Source of the DNA: Candidatus Ruthia endofausta
GTDB taxonomy: Bacteria; Pseudomonadota; Gammaproteobacteria; PS1; Pseudothioglobaceae
Direction: 5' to 3'
DNA: 64,000 bases
NCBI RefSeq assembly: GCF_013342985.1
Contig: NZ_CP054490.1
Span: 248,001-312,000, forward strand
Shown here: positions 11,826-20,908 of the stretch, piece after piece
Numbering within the stretch: position 1 is the stretch's first letter
How the letters are laid out: the number at the start of each line of letters is the position of its first letter
Program-made: the position numbers and the translations under genes
Notes under the pieces: generated by a model
Told to the model about the DNA's origin: nothing
Databases searched by the model: none
Seen by the model: only the letters and a program-made list of their open reading frames with translations

Positions 11826-11938
11826 GTTGAAATATTTAATTAATAATTATAATATTTAAATAGTCTCAAAGAAACTTGCAATCAAAAATAGTGATGCTAT
11901 AAACGGTAATTCTTGATTATTCAAACAGGAGATTGAGT

Positions 11939-12055
11939 GTGAGGAAATTAGTTATATTGTTCGGATTTTTCTTAAGTTTTAATGCTTTTACTGATGTAAA
12001 AGATTCTTGCGATGATAAAGAAGACAATCATCAAGTTAGTACTTGGCTTGTTTAA
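11939..12055 (+). CDS. Short secreted peptide or truncated gene
   Basis: A 38-codon frame begins with GTG, preceded by a good AGGAGA site at about 11927-11932. The peptide VRKLVILFGFFLSFNAF looks like a signal sequence, followed by a short acidic tail (KDSCDDKEDN). I do not recognise a family. The strong ribosome site with such a short body suggests the 5' remains of a longer exported protein rather than a working gene. Its end overlaps the DUF455 remnant on the other strand. Confidence 0.35.
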   Translation: MRKLVILFGFFLSFNAFTDVKDSCDDKEDNHQVSTWLV

Positions 12056-12335
12056 GATTGTAAATAATCCAATTCTTGCTGAGAAAAATTAGCAAGCTTT
12101 CTGGCTTCAATATTAAAAGGCCCTCTAAGTTGATTGCCAATGTGTTTTTAACCAATTGGCGGGTCTAAAAAACGTTGTTGTCAGAGGGCGTGAAACCAAT
12201 AATTGCCAATTTTTACATGATTAATCTCATCAGCAAAAATAATGTCTAAAATTTCTACCATGGCTTTAAAGTTTGATTGTTTTTAGAATCATTTAGCCTA
12301 TTTACCAAATTGATTTTTTCATCAATTTTTGTACT
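12052..12335 (-). pseudogene. Remnant of DUF455 ferritin-like protein
   Basis: Minus-strand reading gives MVEILDIIFADEINHVKIG then NYWFHAL, a stop, and QQRFLDPP, another stop, then RGPFNIEARKLANFSQQELD. The DEINHVxIGNxWF block and the PFNxEARKLAxFxxxELD tail are hallmarks of DUF455 proteins, a ferritin-like helical family of unknown role. At least two in-frame stops and a missing N-terminal half show that it is dead. Confidence 0.6.
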
Positions 12336-12357
12336 CATTAACGCTTAGCAGGCCAGC

Positions 12358-12759
12358 TCAAAGACGTTTATAAGCCTCCAATTTTATATCACCCAATTGC
12401 CAATCTCCAATTTTAGATTTAATTAACCGTAAAGTTGGAAAACCTGTCATACGCCTAATTTGACGATTTTTACCTTCGGTGATGGTTAACTCAAACTAAG
12501 AGTTGGGGATATTTTTGCGTATGCGTATAGGTGGTGTAGGATTCCATAGCCAATCTGGCTGGTTGATAATTTTGACTTGGAAATTTTATCTTGTAATTTT
12601 CCGTCATCAGTCAATATAATTAAACTTTCTGAGTCCTTATCTAGCCGTCCAGCAGGGTAAAGTATCTTTAATGGCAATATAATCAAACAAGGTGTGACCT
12701 TTCACCACTAAATTGGCATAAAATTCCAAATGGCTTATAAATAGATAAGTTTTAAGCAT
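12358..12759 (-). pseudogene. Remnant of 23S rRNA pseudouridine synthase (RluE/RsuA family)
   Basis: The start MLKTYLFISHLEFY overlaps the end of ratA. After a frameshift comes the catalytic block YPAGRLDKDSESLIILTDDG with the active-site Asp. After a second frameshift comes TPPIRIRKNIPNS, a stop, then FELTITEGKNRQIRRMTG and LRLIKSKIGDWQLGDI. This order matches RluE, which modifies U2457 of 23S rRNA. Two frameshifts and one stop inactivate it. RluE is preferred over RsuA because no S4 domain is seen before the catalytic part. Confidence 0.75.
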
Positions 12760-13183
12760 AGACTTGTTTAGCTCTTGCTATGAATGCATCCAGTTGAGAA
12801 TTAGCAATTGAGGTAAAAATGGGCGATATGGTAATGTCGACTAATTTTGATGAAAAGCTAAATTCCAAGTTGAGTTCAATTTTGCAGGCACTGCTACTTA
12901 GTTTTGTGAATATCCAAGCACCACTTAGATGTTTAAATGGCCCTTCCTTAAGTTGCATATCAATTTTTTGATGGGGAGTTAAGGTGTTGATTGTTGTAAA
13001 AATTTGATTAAAAATCCCTTTATTAATCTTAACTGAGGCTATGATTTTATCATCAGATTGCTTTAAAATAGAAGCATCTGAGCACCAATTAAGAAATTGA
13101 GGATATTGATTAACCTGATTAACCAATTGATACATTTGTTTACAAGAATAGGCAACAATGGCATTATTAGAAATATGATGCAT
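12752..13183 (-). CDS. ratA: RatA-like START/SRPBCC protein
   Basis: 143 residues from MHHISNNAIVAYSCKQMYQL, usual length for this family; an in-frame extension to 13240 lacks homology. Conserved features are YSCKQMYQLVNQVNQYPQFLNWC near the N-terminus and GPFKHLSGAWIF in the middle, followed by LEFSF. E. coli RatA was described as inhibiting 70S assembly; relatives such as Coq10 bind ubiquinone, so the cellular role remains open. It is divergent from smpB, a conserved neighbour in gammaproteobacteria. The two candidate start codons overlap head to head. Confidence 0.85.
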   Translation of the reverse strand: MHHISNNAIVAYSCKQMYQLVNQVNQYPQFLNWCSDASILKQSDDKIIASVKINKGIFNQIFTTINTLTPHQKIDMQLKEGPFKHLSGAWIFTKLSSSACKIELNLEFSFSSKLVDITISPIFTSIANSQLDAFIARAKQVYA

Positions 13184-13196
13184 GGCTAAAAAAATA

Positions 13197-13682
13197 ATGG
13201 CTAAAAAAAATAAAAAAATAAAAACAAGTTCAAACACCATTGCGCTTAATAAAAAGGCAAGACGTGACTATTTTATCGAACAAACCCTGGAAGCTGGTTT
13301 AAGTTTAGAGGGCTGGGAAGTAAAAAGTTTGCGAGACTCTAAAGCCCAAATCAAAGAAAGTTACGTTATTTTAAAAAATAATGAATTGTTTTTGTTTGGT
13401 GCGCATGTTTCACCACTTAAAAGCGCATCAACACATGTCAATGCTGATTCTACTCGTACTCGCAAATTATTACTTAATCGTTTAGAAATTAATCGTATTA
13501 AGGATAAAATTAACCAAAAAGGTGCCACTGTTGTACCGCTTAAGCTTTATTGGGTTAGAGGCAAGGTGAAATTAGAAATTGGCGTGGCCAAGGGTAAAAA
13601 ATCTCATGACAAACGCCAAGACATTAAGTCAAGAGATTGGCAAAGAGATAAACAAAGAGCGCTAAAAGAGACAAATAAATAA
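13197..13682 (+). CDS. smpB: tmRNA-binding protein SmpB
   Basis: 161 residues from the second in-frame ATG (13197); the first ATG at 13182 would add five residues (MAKKI). The region is a small tandem duplication of atggctaaaaaaa, which makes the start ambiguous. The core reads NTIALNKKARRDYFIEQTLE, GWEVKSLR, FLFGAHVSPL, ADSTRTRKLLLNR and VAKGKKSHDKR, all SmpB signatures. It delivers tmRNA to stalled ribosomes. The basic C-terminal tail that probes the mRNA channel is present. Confidence 0.95.
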   Translation: MAKKNKKIKTSSNTIALNKKARRDYFIEQTLEAGLSLEGWEVKSLRDSKAQIKESYVILKNNELFLFGAHVSPLKSASTHVNADSTRTRKLLLNRLEINRIKDKINQKGATVVPLKLYWVRGKVKLEIGVAKGKKSHDKRQDIKSRDWQRDKQRALKETNK

Positions 13683-13711
13683 AGATTTTAGCTTTGATTG
13701 GTGATTATTTA

Positions 13712-13744
13712 TTTTCTTAGTAAATTTGTAATTTACTAAGAAAA
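13712..13744. terminator. Perfect 14-bp inverted repeat downstream of smpB
   Basis: TTTTCTTAGTAAAT and its exact reverse complement flank a 5-nt loop. The stem is A/T-rich but ends in a run of U-type bases on both strands. It could terminate smpB transcripts. No other function is visible. Confidence 0.5.
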
Positions 13745-13882
13745 ATATCTTTATAATTAAATAGGCTGAATGTTGGAGGTTGGTAATAGATAGTTTTTAT
13801 TTGCTTTTCATTCTCTACCTCCTTTAATGATCAACCTTATAGTATTTGGTACTTTACAAATTAATTTCTCGAGGAGAAAAAA

Positions 13883-14158
13883 ATGAATAAATCAGGGTTA
13901 ATTGATGCAATTGCATCAGTGGCAAACCTATCTAAAGCAGATGCCTCTCGTGCATTAAATGCAACAACAGATGCTATTACTAGAGCTATGACTAGCAGTG
14001 ATGGTGTACAGCTTACTGGCTTTGGTAGTTTTATTGTTAGAGGCCGTGCAGCACGCACAGGTCGTAATCCACAAACAGGTGCAACGATTCAAATCAAAGC
14101 ATCAAAAGTGGCTGCTTTTAAAGCAGGCAAAGCATTAAAGGAGGCGATTAATAAATAA
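13883..14158 (+). CDS. DNA-binding protein HU
   Basis: 91 residues beginning MNKSGLIDAIA, with the DNA-binding arm GFGSFIVRGRAARTGRNPQTG followed by IKASKVAAFKAGKALKEAI. This is a standard HU/IHF-fold protein. The arm sequence, with RNPQTG followed by IxIKAS, favours HU over IHF. It bends and compacts DNA as a dimer. A GAGGAG ribosome site sits 8 nt upstream. It is monocistronic, with a good terminator at 14176. Confidence 0.93.
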   Translation: MNKSGLIDAIASVANLSKADASRALNATTDAITRAMTSSDGVQLTGFGSFIVRGRAARTGRNPQTGATIQIKASKVAAFKAGKALKEAINK

Positions 14159-14175
14159 ACTTATTAATCAGTTCT

Positions 14176-14201
14176 AAAAAGCACTTTTAGGTGCTTTTTT
14201 T
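14176..14201 (+). terminator. Rho-independent terminator of the HU gene
   Basis: Hairpin with arms AAAAAGCAC and GTGCTTTTTT around a short loop, followed by a T run, 17 nt after the HU stop codon. Confidence 0.85.
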
Positions 14202-14253
14202 ATGTCTGAAATTTGGTAGAATACTCGCTTTATTTACGATTAGTGGAGATTTT

Positions 14254-14679
14254 ATGGAACGTACTTTATCAATTATCAAGCCAGATGCGGTTGCAAAAAA
14301 CGTAATCGGTCAAATTTATTCTCGTTTTGAAGAAGCTGGTTTTAAAATTGTTGCCAGCAAAATGATTCATCTTGATAATGATTTGGTAGGTGGTTTTTAT
14401 GCAGTGCATAAGAATCGTCCATTTTATGGTGAGTTGGTTGAATTTATGACGTCTGGCCCAGTAATGGTTCAGGTTTTAGAGGGTGAGAATGCCGTTACTA
14501 GGTATCGTGAAATTATGGGCGCTACCAATCCTAAAGAGGCTGATGTCGGAACTATTCGTGCTGATTTCGCAAAGTCTTTAGACGAAAATACAGTACATGG
14601 CTCTGATTCTTTAGAAAATGCAGCTATTGAAATCGAGTATTTCTTTGGTAAAGATGGTGTATGCCCAAGAACTCGTTAG
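14254..14679 (+). CDS. ndk: Nucleoside diphosphate kinase
   Basis: 141 residues from [16 protein letters not shown]; a GGAG site precedes this ATG, while the longer upstream frame lacks family support. The active-site block [16 protein letters not shown] contains the phospho-histidine (about His117). It balances NTP and dNTP pools. Full length, no anomalies. It is followed 49 nt later by rlmN, the usual gammaproteobacterial neighbour. Confidence 0.97.
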   Translation: MERTLSIIKPDAVAKNVIGQIYSRFEEAGFKIVASKMIHLDNDLVGGFYAVHKNRPFYGELVEFMTSGPVMVQVLEGENAVTRYREIMGATNPKEADVGTIRADFAKSLDENTVHGSDSLENAAIEIEYFFGKDGVCPRTR

Positions 14680-14728
14680 TACTAATACACTTTCCTTGCA
14701 TTAAACAGGGATTAATGCAAGGAAATGT

Positions 14729-15799
14729 ATGAATAAACAAAATCTTTTAAGTTTTAATCAGAATGCGCTGTATGATTTTTTTGTGGGTTTAGGTGAAAAG
14801 CCTTATCGTACTAAACAAATCATACAGTGGATTTACAAAGCCTATGAGTTTGATTTTGATAAAATGCTTAATTTTAGCAAACCCCTAAGAGAGGAGCTAA
14901 GCAGGGTGGCTTGTGTTGAGCTACCTAAAGTTATTAAACAAAGCTTTGCTCTAGATGGGGTGATTAAATGGGTGCTAGCATTGAGTGAAGACAACCATAT
15001 TGAAATGGTTTATATTCCTGAGAAAGATCGCGGAACGCTTTGCATTTCTTCCCAAGTAGGTTGTGCTTTGGCCTGTACTTTTTGCTCAACTGGTATGCAA
15101 GGGTTTAACAAAAATCTTACAACGGCTGAGATTATTGCCCAAGTATTGATTGCTAATCAGTATCTCAATCCTAAAGCTAAGCGTATTTCTAATGTTGTGT
15201 TTATGGGTATGGGTGAGCCTTTGTTAAATGAACATGCAGTGTATAACGCTTGTGATTTACTACTTGATGATTTAGCGTTTGGTTTATCTAGACGCAAGGT
15301 CACCATTTCTACCTCTGGCGTGGTGCCAGCCATGCTACGCATGAGTGAGCGAACACCTGTGAGTTTGGCTGTTTCCTTGCATGCACCTGATAATCATCTG
15401 CGAGATGAGCTAATGCCCATTAATCAAAAATATTCAATTGAAGAATTACTCGGAGCTTGCAAAGTATATTTACATGCTGGCACTCAGGAACGTCACATCT
15501 TGTTTGAGTATGTTATGCTTAAAGGTGTGAATGATTCTACTGAACACGCTAATAAATTAGCAAAATTATTAAAAGACATCTCGGCTAAAATAAATCTAAT
15601 TCCCTTTAACCCATTTGAGAAAACTCAATATCAAACATCAAGTGCACAGACCATTGAAAAGTTTCAGAATATTTTATATCAACAGGGTATTCGTACAATG
15701 ACACGCCGTACCCGTGGTGAAGATATTGATGGCGCTTGTGGACAATTGGCTGGAAAGGTGCTAGATAAAACTAAAAGAGCTCATGCTAGAAGACATTGA
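14729..15799 (+). CDS. rlmN: Dual-specificity 23S rRNA/tRNA A2-methyltransferase RlmN (radical SAM)
   Basis: 356 residues. The radical-SAM cluster motif C112-x3-C116-x2-C119 lies in GCALACTFCSTG. Other features are GMGEPLLN, AVSLHAP and the late Cys in DIDGACGQLAGK that resolves the methyl intermediate. It methylates A2503 of 23S rRNA and A37 of some tRNAs. Its 3' end overlaps the next small gene by 17 nt. Confidence 0.96.
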   Translation: MNKQNLLSFNQNALYDFFVGLGEKPYRTKQIIQWIYKAYEFDFDKMLNFSKPLREELSRVACVELPKVIKQSFALDGVIKWVLALSEDNHIEMVYIPEKDRGTLCISSQVGCALACTFCSTGMQGFNKNLTTAEIIAQVLIANQYLNPKAKRISNVVFMGMGEPLLNEHAVYNACDLLLDDLAFGLSRRKVTISTSGVVPAMLRMSERTPVSLAVSLHAPDNHLRDELMPINQKYSIEELLGACKVYLHAGTQERHILFEYVMLKGVNDSTEHANKLAKLLKDISAKINLIPFNPFEKTQYQTSSAQTIEKFQNILYQQGIRTMTRRTRGEDIDGACGQLAGKVLDKTKRAHARRH

Positions 15800-16091
15800 T
15801 TACTACCCCAAAAAAAGCAAGAAAAAGCTTAAATTAAAATGGTGGATGCCACTTATTTTGGCCTTTATTTCAGGTATTTTTTGGTATTTAAATCAAAAAG
15901 ATAACACTAAAAAAGTAAGAAAAGCGCCCGTTTTAATTGTCATTAGCAAAGGCGAAGAAGAACAAAAAGAGACTGTAAGCATCGTTATAATTGATAATCA
16001 TCCATTGCTTGGTTCTGATTCTAATAACAACATTGTCAACCCAAAATCCCTAGATGAAGCAATTCATAACTACATCAATAAATATCAATGA
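15783..16091 (+). CDS. Small single-pass membrane protein of unknown function
   Basis: 102 residues: a lysine-rich N-terminus ([12 protein letters not shown]), one transmembrane helix at about 21-38 ([14 protein letters not shown]), then a charged domain that would face the periplasm. No family is recognised. It sits where pilF and rodZ lie between rlmN and ispG in many gammaproteobacteria. The N-in single helix resembles a RodZ anchor, but no RodZ homology is visible. It overlaps rlmN by 17 nt and ispG by 4 nt (ATGA), so it is part of that operon. Confidence 0.7.
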   Translation: MLEDIDYYPKKSKKKLKLKWWMPLILAFISGIFWYLNQKDNTKKVRKAPVLIVISKGEEEQKETVSIVIIDNHPLLGSDSNNNIVNPKSLDEAIHNYINKYQ

Positions 16092-17164
16092 AGCCAATAC
16101 ATACAATTCAAAGAAGAAAATCTAAGCAAATATTTGTCGGTGATGTTGCAATTGGTGGTGATGCGCCCATTTCAGTGCAAAGTATGACCAATACTGAAAC
16201 GACTAATGTCAAAGCAACGGTTGCACAAATACAAGCCATTCAAAATGCAGGTGCCGACTTGGTGCGTGTCTCTGTGCCGACAATGGATGCGGCAGAAGCT
16301 TTTAAAGCCATAAAGAAACAAGTCAATATTCCACTGATTACCGACATTCATTTTGATTACAAAATTGCACTCAAGGTGGCAAAATATGGCGCCAGTTGCC
16401 TGCGTATCAACCCAGGTAATATTGGGCGAAAAGACAGAATAAGAGGAGTAGTGGCGTCAGCCATAGATCATAATATTCCAATTCGTATTGGTGTGAATGC
16501 AGGCTCTTTGGAAAAGGATTTACAAAAAAAATACACCGAGTCAACACCTGAGGCAATGGTTGAATCTGCCTTTAGACATATTGATATTTTAGATAAATTA
16601 AATTTTGATAATTTTAAGGTTTCACTCAAGGCCAGTGAAATTTTTATGACTGTATTTGCTTATCAACAACTGGCCTCTCAAATTGATAACCCATTACATT
16701 TAGGCATTACTGAGGCAGGGTCGTTACATTCTGGCACAGTTAAGTCTTCGATTGGCTTGGGTTTGTTATTATCAGAAGGTATTGGCGATACAATTAGAGT
16801 TTCTTTAGCCTCTGATCCAGTTGATGAAGTGCGTGTTGGCTTTGATATTTTAAAATCTTTAAATTTACGCCAAAAAGGCGTTAATTTAGTTGCTTGCCCA
16901 TCGTGTTCTAGACAGAAGTTTGATGTGATTAAAGTAGTTAATGAGTTGGAATCTCGTCTTGAGGACATCACTGCACCAATTGATGTGGCAGTGATTGGTT
17001 GTGTGGTCAATGGACCCGGTGAAGCAAAAGCAGTGTCAGTCGGCTTAACAGGTGGTGAGCCTAACCTTTTGTATCTTGATGGCAAAATCCATTCTAAAAT
17101 AACCAATGAAAACTTAGTAGATGAACTTGAAGCTCAGGTTAGAAACAGTCTTAGAAGCCTTTAA
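16088..17164 (+). CDS. ispG: 4-hydroxy-3-methylbut-2-enyl diphosphate synthase
   Basis: 358 residues. Start [20 protein letters not shown], family blocks [13 protein letters not shown] and [14 protein letters not shown], and the C-terminal 4Fe-4S ligands in [13 protein letters not shown] (two Cys) and [13 protein letters not shown] (one Cys). It performs the penultimate step of the MEP isoprenoid pathway. dxs, the first MEP enzyme, lies just downstream on the other strand. The start overlaps the preceding gene; the 3' end overlaps the convergent DUF2062 gene by 14 nt. Confidence 0.97.
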   Translation: MKPIHTIQRRKSKQIFVGDVAIGGDAPISVQSMTNTETTNVKATVAQIQAIQNAGADLVRVSVPTMDAAEAFKAIKKQVNIPLITDIHFDYKIALKVAKYGASCLRINPGNIGRKDRIRGVVASAIDHNIPIRIGVNAGSLEKDLQKKYTESTPEAMVESAFRHIDILDKLNFDNFKVSLKASEIFMTVFAYQQLASQIDNPLHLGITEAGSLHSGTVKSSIGLGLLLSEGIGDTIRVSLASDPVDEVRVGFDILKSLNLRQKGVNLVACPSCSRQKFDVIKVVNELESRLEDITAPIDVAVIGCVVNGPGEAKAVSVGLTGGEPNLLYLDGKIHSKITNENLVDELEAQVRNSLRSL

Positions 17165-17645
17165 CTCTTTTGTAAACCTTGTAGCGATAAATAAATTGTA
17201 TCAACAAGTAGCCAAGTATTGAGCTGGTGATAGAAACAATCAAGCATCCAAGCAAGAAAGGCTGCCAAATAACATCAAATACTTGCCAAACATACTCAAG
17301 TGACATAACAAAGCCCTTTTCGATACTAACATCCAAAATCCAAGCGCCAAGTTTATAGCAACCATAAAAAATAACTGGCATGGTAATAGGATTGGTAATC
17401 CAAACTAGAGCAATAGATAGTGGTAGGTTTGCACTAGATATAACCGCAATTGGTGCGGCTAATAGCATTTGGAAGGGGATGGGAATAAACGCACAAAACA
17501 CTCCAACTGCAAATGCTTTAGAGATAGACTTTCTATTAAAGTTCCACAAACTTGAGTGGTTTAAATGCTTGCCAAGCCAGCCTAAGTGCTTGTGATCTTT
17601 TAATTCATCTGGGTTAGGAGTGTAGTGTTTTAATAGTTTTTTCAT
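17151..17645 (-). CDS. DUF2062 membrane protein
   Basis: 164 residues with a soluble N-terminus and three hydrophobic stretches. The [14 protein letters not shown] and [19 protein letters not shown] blocks define the DUF2062 family, whose function is unknown. Its ATG overlaps the dxs TGA by 4 nt, so it is coupled to dxs. It converges with and overlaps the end of ispG. Confidence 0.85.
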   Translation of the reverse strand: MKKLLKHYTPNPDELKDHKHLGWLGKHLNHSSLWNFNRKSISKAFAVGVFCAFIPIPFQMLLAAPIAVISSANLPLSIALVWITNPITMPVIFYGCYKLGAWILDVSIEKGFVMSLEYVWQVFDVIWQPFLLGCLIVSITSSILGYLLIQFIYRYKVYKRVKGF

Positions 17646-19444
17646 GAACGTGCAGCATTGATAATGCCCGTTTCATTTAACCCATATAAATTATACAATT
17701 CTTGTTGCTCACCTTGCTCACTAAATTTGTCTGGCAAGCCTAAAATACTTAAAGGTATGTTGATATTTTTTTGATGTAGAAGTTCACTAATTGCACCACC
17801 TGCACCACCTGTGATGGCATTATCTTCAATAGAGATAAGTTTGGTATGTGAACTGGCTAATCTAATAATTAATGTTTCATCAAGTGGCTTAACAAAGCGC
17901 ATATCAACCACAGTTGCACCTAGTTTTTCACCTGCGGCAAGTGCGCTTTTAACCATGATGCCAAAAGCAAAAATTGCCACACTAGAACCTTCAAGTATGA
18001 CTTTTGCTTTACCCAGTGAAATTTTTTCATCAGTGATGTAATTTTGAAGATCTGATGTGCCTCTAGGATAGCGTATACAAATAGTGCCATTGGTTTCAAA
18101 TGCAGTATTGAACATTTGATACATTTGTATTGCATTACTTGGCGCCATAATGGTTAAGTTGGGGATACACCTTAAGAAACTCAAATCAAAACTACCTGCA
18201 TGAGTTGCGCCATCACTACCCACTAATCCAGCTCGGTCAATTGCAAAAATAACACTTAGATCTTGTAGTGCAATGTCATGAATAAGTTGGTCATAACCAC
18301 GTTGTAAAAAAGTAGAATAGATAGCCACTATCGGTTTTAGACCCTGAGTGGCAAGTCCACCTGCAAAAGTGATGGCGTGTTGTTCTGCAATACCCACATC
18401 AAAATATTGCTTAGGGTAATTTTTTTCAAATTCGCTCATGCCAGACCCAGTACACATGGCAGGTGTAATGGCAATTAAATTTTTATGATGAGGTGCGGTA
18501 TTATTTAGCCAAGTAGCAAATACAGTACTGTAACTGGGTAGATTGGAAGAGTTTGATGAGGCGGGTACTACGCCATGAAACTTACACGGGTCATTTTCTG
18601 CTGTTTCAAGCCCGTAACCTTTTTTGGTAATAATGTGTAAGAGTCTTGGTTTTGTTTGTTGTTTGAGGTTTTGTAGTGTTTGGACTAAGGTGGATAAATC
18701 ATGTCCATCAATGGGTCCAAAATAATCAAGTCCCAATTCCTCAAACAAAGTACTAGGCAGGACCATGCCTTTAAGGTGTTCTTCTGAGCGTTTGGCAAAT
18801 TCATGGACTTTAGGCATTTTTTCTAAAAATCCTAGTGACTTTGATTTCATGATTGAATAAACCTTGCCAGAGATAAGCTTGGTAAGGTATTTATTCATAG
18901 CACCCACATTTTTTGATATTGACATATCATTGTCATTTAGGATAATGAGTAGATCTGCATCACTATCACCTGCATGGTTAAGTGCTTCAAATGACATGCC
19001 ACCTGTGAGTGCGCCATCGCCAATTACAGCGATAGATTTACCATTACTATTATTAATGCCGTTACCAATAGCGATGCCTAAAGCAGCACTAATTGAGGTT
19101 GATGAATGCCCAGCACCAAAGCTATCGTGCTCGCTTTCGCTACGTTTTGTAAAACCAGATAAGCCATCTTTTTGGCGCAACGTGTGCATTTTGTTAAGAC
19201 GGCCTGTGAGGATTTTATGGGTATAAGCCTGATGGCCAACATCAAAGACAAAACTGTCATGCGGTGTGTCAAACACATAATGCATGGCAATGGTCATCTC
19301 AATTGTGCCAAGGTTAGGTGCTAAGTGGCCACCTGTTTTTTGAATATTTTCAATTAAAAATGTACGCACTTCTTCAGCTAAAGACTGCAATTGTACAATG
19401 TCAAGTTGTTTAATATCTACAGGGGAGGTTATTGAATTTAACAC
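17642..19444 (-). CDS. dxs: 1-deoxy-D-xylulose-5-phosphate synthase
   Basis: 600 residues, near the usual 620. Thiamine diphosphate binding is shown by GDGALTGGMSFEALNHAG and LNDNDMSISKNVG. Also present are FVFDVGHQAYTHKILTGR, the transketolase pyrimidine domain with VGIAEQHAITFAGGLA, and the C-terminal domain with IEDNAITGGAG. It condenses pyruvate and glyceraldehyde-3-phosphate at the start of the MEP pathway. Clustered with ispG. Confidence 0.97.
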   Translation of the reverse strand: MLNSITSPVDIKQLDIVQLQSLAEEVRTFLIENIQKTGGHLAPNLGTIEMTIAMHYVFDTPHDSFVFDVGHQAYTHKILTGRLNKMHTLRQKDGLSGFTKRSESEHDSFGAGHSSTSISAALGIAIGNGINNSNGKSIAVIGDGALTGGMSFEALNHAGDSDADLLIILNDNDMSISKNVGAMNKYLTKLISGKVYSIMKSKSLGFLEKMPKVHEFAKRSEEHLKGMVLPSTLFEELGLDYFGPIDGHDLSTLVQTLQNLKQQTKPRLLHIITKKGYGLETAENDPCKFHGVVPASSNSSNLPSYSTVFATWLNNTAPHHKNLIAITPAMCTGSGMSEFEKNYPKQYFDVGIAEQHAITFAGGLATQGLKPIVAIYSTFLQRGYDQLIHDIALQDLSVIFAIDRAGLVGSDGATHAGSFDLSFLRCIPNLTIMAPSNAIQMYQMFNTAFETNGTICIRYPRGTSDLQNYITDEKISLGKAKVILEGSSVAIFAFGIMVKSALAAGEKLGATVVDMRFVKPLDETLIIRLASSHTKLISIEDNAITGGAGGAISELLHQKNINIPLSILGLPDKFSEQGEQQELYNLYGLNETGIINAARS

Positions 19445-19505
19445 TAAATAAAGACTTAATTTAAAAAGACATCATTATACTGATAATAATAAGGCTATTT
19501 TAAAA

Positions 19506-20861
19506 CTACCAAGAAGGGCGGCGAATTTTTAGCGAAGGGTCTTTTTGAATATTTTTATTTTTAATTTTAATCTTTTCGTCAAAATTTCTAGCAATAAAGC
19601 CAAGTTCTGGCTTAATTTTTCGCATCGGAATCCACACTCGATAGCCACTACCCTTAGCAACGCCCAACACTTCGTTATGCTCAGTTAGCATCGATTCAAC
19701 CGTGGTATTAAAACAACCGTCAGGTAATATAACTTCAATAGAATCACCCACACTAAACTTATTTTTGGCTTCGATAAACGCCTTACCATCTTTATAATCT
19801 AGAATTTTCCCCACCACTTGTTGTTTGTGTGAGCGTGAATAATTATCAAAATAAGTTTGCAATTCTTCTGGCTGGTGTCTTTGATAAAAGCCATCGGTAT
19901 ACCCTCGATTAGCAAGATTTTCTAGCACGCCAAAAGCATTTTTATCAAACTCACGACCAGCAACAGCATCATCAATGGCTTGTCGATATACTTGTGCTGT
20001 GCGTGCAGCGTAGTAGTGTGATTTGGTTCTGCCCTCGATTTTGAGGGAATTAATTCCCATGGTTGTGAGTGTATGTACGTGCTCAACGGCGCGTAAGTCT
20101 TTGGAATTCATGATATAAGTGCCATGTTCATCCTCAAAAGCGGGCATTAATTCACCAAGGCGACCTTGTTCTTCAAGTAACACAACTTGATTTTCAGAGG
20201 TTTTAATTTCAACTGCTTTAATATCACCCTCAAGGGTTTCTTCGGCCTCTTTAACGTCATATTTCCAACGACAAGAATTGGTGCATGAGCCTTGGTTTGG
20301 ATCGCGGTGATTAAAATAGCCTGACAATAAGCAACGACCAGAATAGGCAATACACAATGCACCATGCACAAACACTTCTAGTTCAATATCTGGGCATTCT
20401 TGGCGAATTTCTTTAACTTCATCTAATGACAATTCACGCGAAAGAATAATGCGACTAATGCCCACATTTTTCCAAAATTTTACCGTTGCATAGTTAATCG
20501 AATTTGCCTGAACTGATAAGTGAACCACTTGGTTGGGAAATTTTTCTTTCACCATCATAATCAAACCAGGGTCTGCCATAATTAAAGCATCAGGATTAAA
20601 ATTAACGATGGGCTCAATATCCTTCATGTAAGTTTTAATTTTGCTATTGTGGGGAATAATATTTGAGGCAACAAAGAATTTTTTATTATTTGCATGTGCC
20701 TCAAGTATGCCTTGTTCTAAAGTTTTGGCATCAAATGAGTTATTACGCACTCTGAGGCTGTATCTTGGTTGTCCTGCATAGATAGCATCTGCACCATAAG
20801 CATAAGCGTAGCGCATATGCTTAAGGCTACCAGCAGGAGAAAGTAGTTCTGGTTTGTTCAT
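19506..20861 (-). CDS. trhP: tRNA 5-hydroxyuridine formation protein TrhP (U32 peptidase family)
   Basis: 451 residues from MNKPELLSPAGSLKHMRYAY; the in-frame extension to 20882 is not conserved. U32 signatures include YGADAIYAGQPRYSLRVRNN, the block EVFVHGALCIAYSGRCLLSG and DPNQGSCTNSCRW. The cysteines of these blocks resemble the Fe-S ligands of this family. E. coli TrhP (YegQ) makes 5-hydroxyuridine at the tRNA wobble position with prephenate. Monocistronic; divergent from the methyltransferase at 20909. Confidence 0.9.
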   Translation of the reverse strand: MNKPELLSPAGSLKHMRYAYAYGADAIYAGQPRYSLRVRNNSFDAKTLEQGILEAHANNKKFFVASNIIPHNSKIKTYMKDIEPIVNFNPDALIMADPGLIMMVKEKFPNQVVHLSVQANSINYATVKFWKNVGISRIILSRELSLDEVKEIRQECPDIELEVFVHGALCIAYSGRCLLSGYFNHRDPNQGSCTNSCRWKYDVKEAEETLEGDIKAVEIKTSENQVVLLEEQGRLGELMPAFEDEHGTYIMNSKDLRAVEHVHTLTTMGINSLKIEGRTKSHYYAARTAQVYRQAIDDAVAGREFDKNAFGVLENLANRGYTDGFYQRHQPEELQTYFDNYSRSHKQQVVGKILDYKDGKAFIEAKNKFSVGDSIEVILPDGCFNTTVESMLTEHNEVLGVAKGSGYRVWIPMRKIKPELGFIARNFDEKIKIKNKNIQKDPSLKIRRPSW

Positions 20862-20908
20862 GTTTGTGTATTTTATCATCATCAGTTTATTAAATACCCT
20901 TATGTATA

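Noticed and set aside
13774-13826. GGAGGT/ACCTCC pairing upstream of HU as a regulatory switch
   Set aside because: Six-base complementarity over about 40 nt in an AT-rich leader is weak and not near the HU ribosome site.
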